A stretch of DNA of 6,458 bases from Rhodospirillales bacterium (GTDB lineage: Bacteria > Pseudomonadota > Alphaproteobacteria > Reyranellales > Reyranellaceae). Position 1 is the stretch's first letter. Every line of letters starts with the position of its first letter. The stretch spans positions 1 to 6,458 of the forward strand of contig JABMNB010000732.1 of NCBI GenBank assembly GCA_013205335.1, written 5' to 3'. Of this stretch, positions 6,351 through 6,458 are shown in pieces. The position numbers were made by a program, and so were the translations under genes. Under the pieces are notes generated by a model. It ran no database searches and had not been told where the DNA came from. It was given only the letters and a program-made list of their open reading frames with translations.

Positions 6351-6458
6351 CAGCTCCTGTTGGCTGGCTCCCGGCCGTTGCAGCTTTTTGGCCTAGACGG
6401 AACTGCCGTGTCGCAAATCCACTGAATCTTATGTCGCGAAGTGATCCAAACAGGTCAA
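6351..6458. other. Non-coding right edge with lower GC
   Basis: No convincing gene is seen on either strand to the end of the window. The last 58 bases have 27 G or C (about 47 percent), clearly below the operon. A run of five T at 6385-6389 follows GC-rich sequence without a clean stem. TGCAGCT occurs twice as a direct repeat (6349-6355 and 6379-6385), 30 bases apart, the first copy overlapping the edge of the tRNA-like fragment. The stretch may be the start of an integrated element or ordinary intergenic DNA. Confidence 0.35.

Noticed and set aside
6362..6389. Possible terminator ending in five T at 6385-6389
   Set aside because: Only a 4-bp GCTG/CAGC stem with a large unpaired interior can be drawn, too weak to call.
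6324..6400. Complete tRNA gene on the minus strand
   Set aside because: At the expected distance there is no 5' acceptor complementary to CGCTCCG, no D-arm and no proline anticodon loop, and the T-stem has a mismatch. Only the 3' end looks like a tRNA.

Overview
The window is high-GC bacterial DNA with mostly G/C-ending codons, tight gene packing, several GTG starts and genes all on the + strand. This composition, and the style of the transporter proteins, suggest an alphaproteobacterium (Rhizobiales or Rhodospirillales-like). That placement is an inference from composition and protein style only.

Layout. Positions 1-486 hold the C-terminal part of a TauE/SafE (TSUP) family membrane protein whose N-terminus lies outside the window. 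A small exported protein of unknown function with four cysteines follows (best start 523, stop at 813). A perfect hairpin sits on its stop codon, and then comes a gap of about 110 bases. From 923 to 6266 there is a complete five-gene ABC importer operon of the dipeptide/oligopeptide (Dpp/Opp) type: periplasmic binding protein, DppB-type permease, DppC-type permease, DppD/OppD-type ATPase and DppF/OppF-type ATPase. The last four genes are translationally linked: the two permease genes overlap by 20 bases, and each ATPase gene starts on a 4-base GTGA overlap with the gene before it. A strong GC-rich hairpin at 6286-6311 closes the operon.

How the genes work together. The binding protein would capture a substrate in the periplasm and deliver it to the DppB/DppC channel, and the two ATPases would power uptake. 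All motor motifs are intact (Walker A, Q-loop, ABC signature, Walker B, H-loop). Both ATPases keep the four-cysteine C-terminal domain typical of this subfamily. The substrate cannot be read from the sequence; peptides are the default guess, but this family also takes up glutathione, metal chelates, opines and other solutes. No enzyme gene in the window narrows it down.

The least ordinary feature is at the right edge. Directly after the operon terminator, on the minus strand at 6324-6350, is a piece that looks like the 3' end of a proline tRNA gene including the encoded CCA, with no 5' half. Sequence to its right is visibly less GC-rich. This resembles the leftover attachment site of an element integrated into a tRNA gene, with the element expected to the right of the window. 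I see no clearly novel multi-gene system in the window itself.
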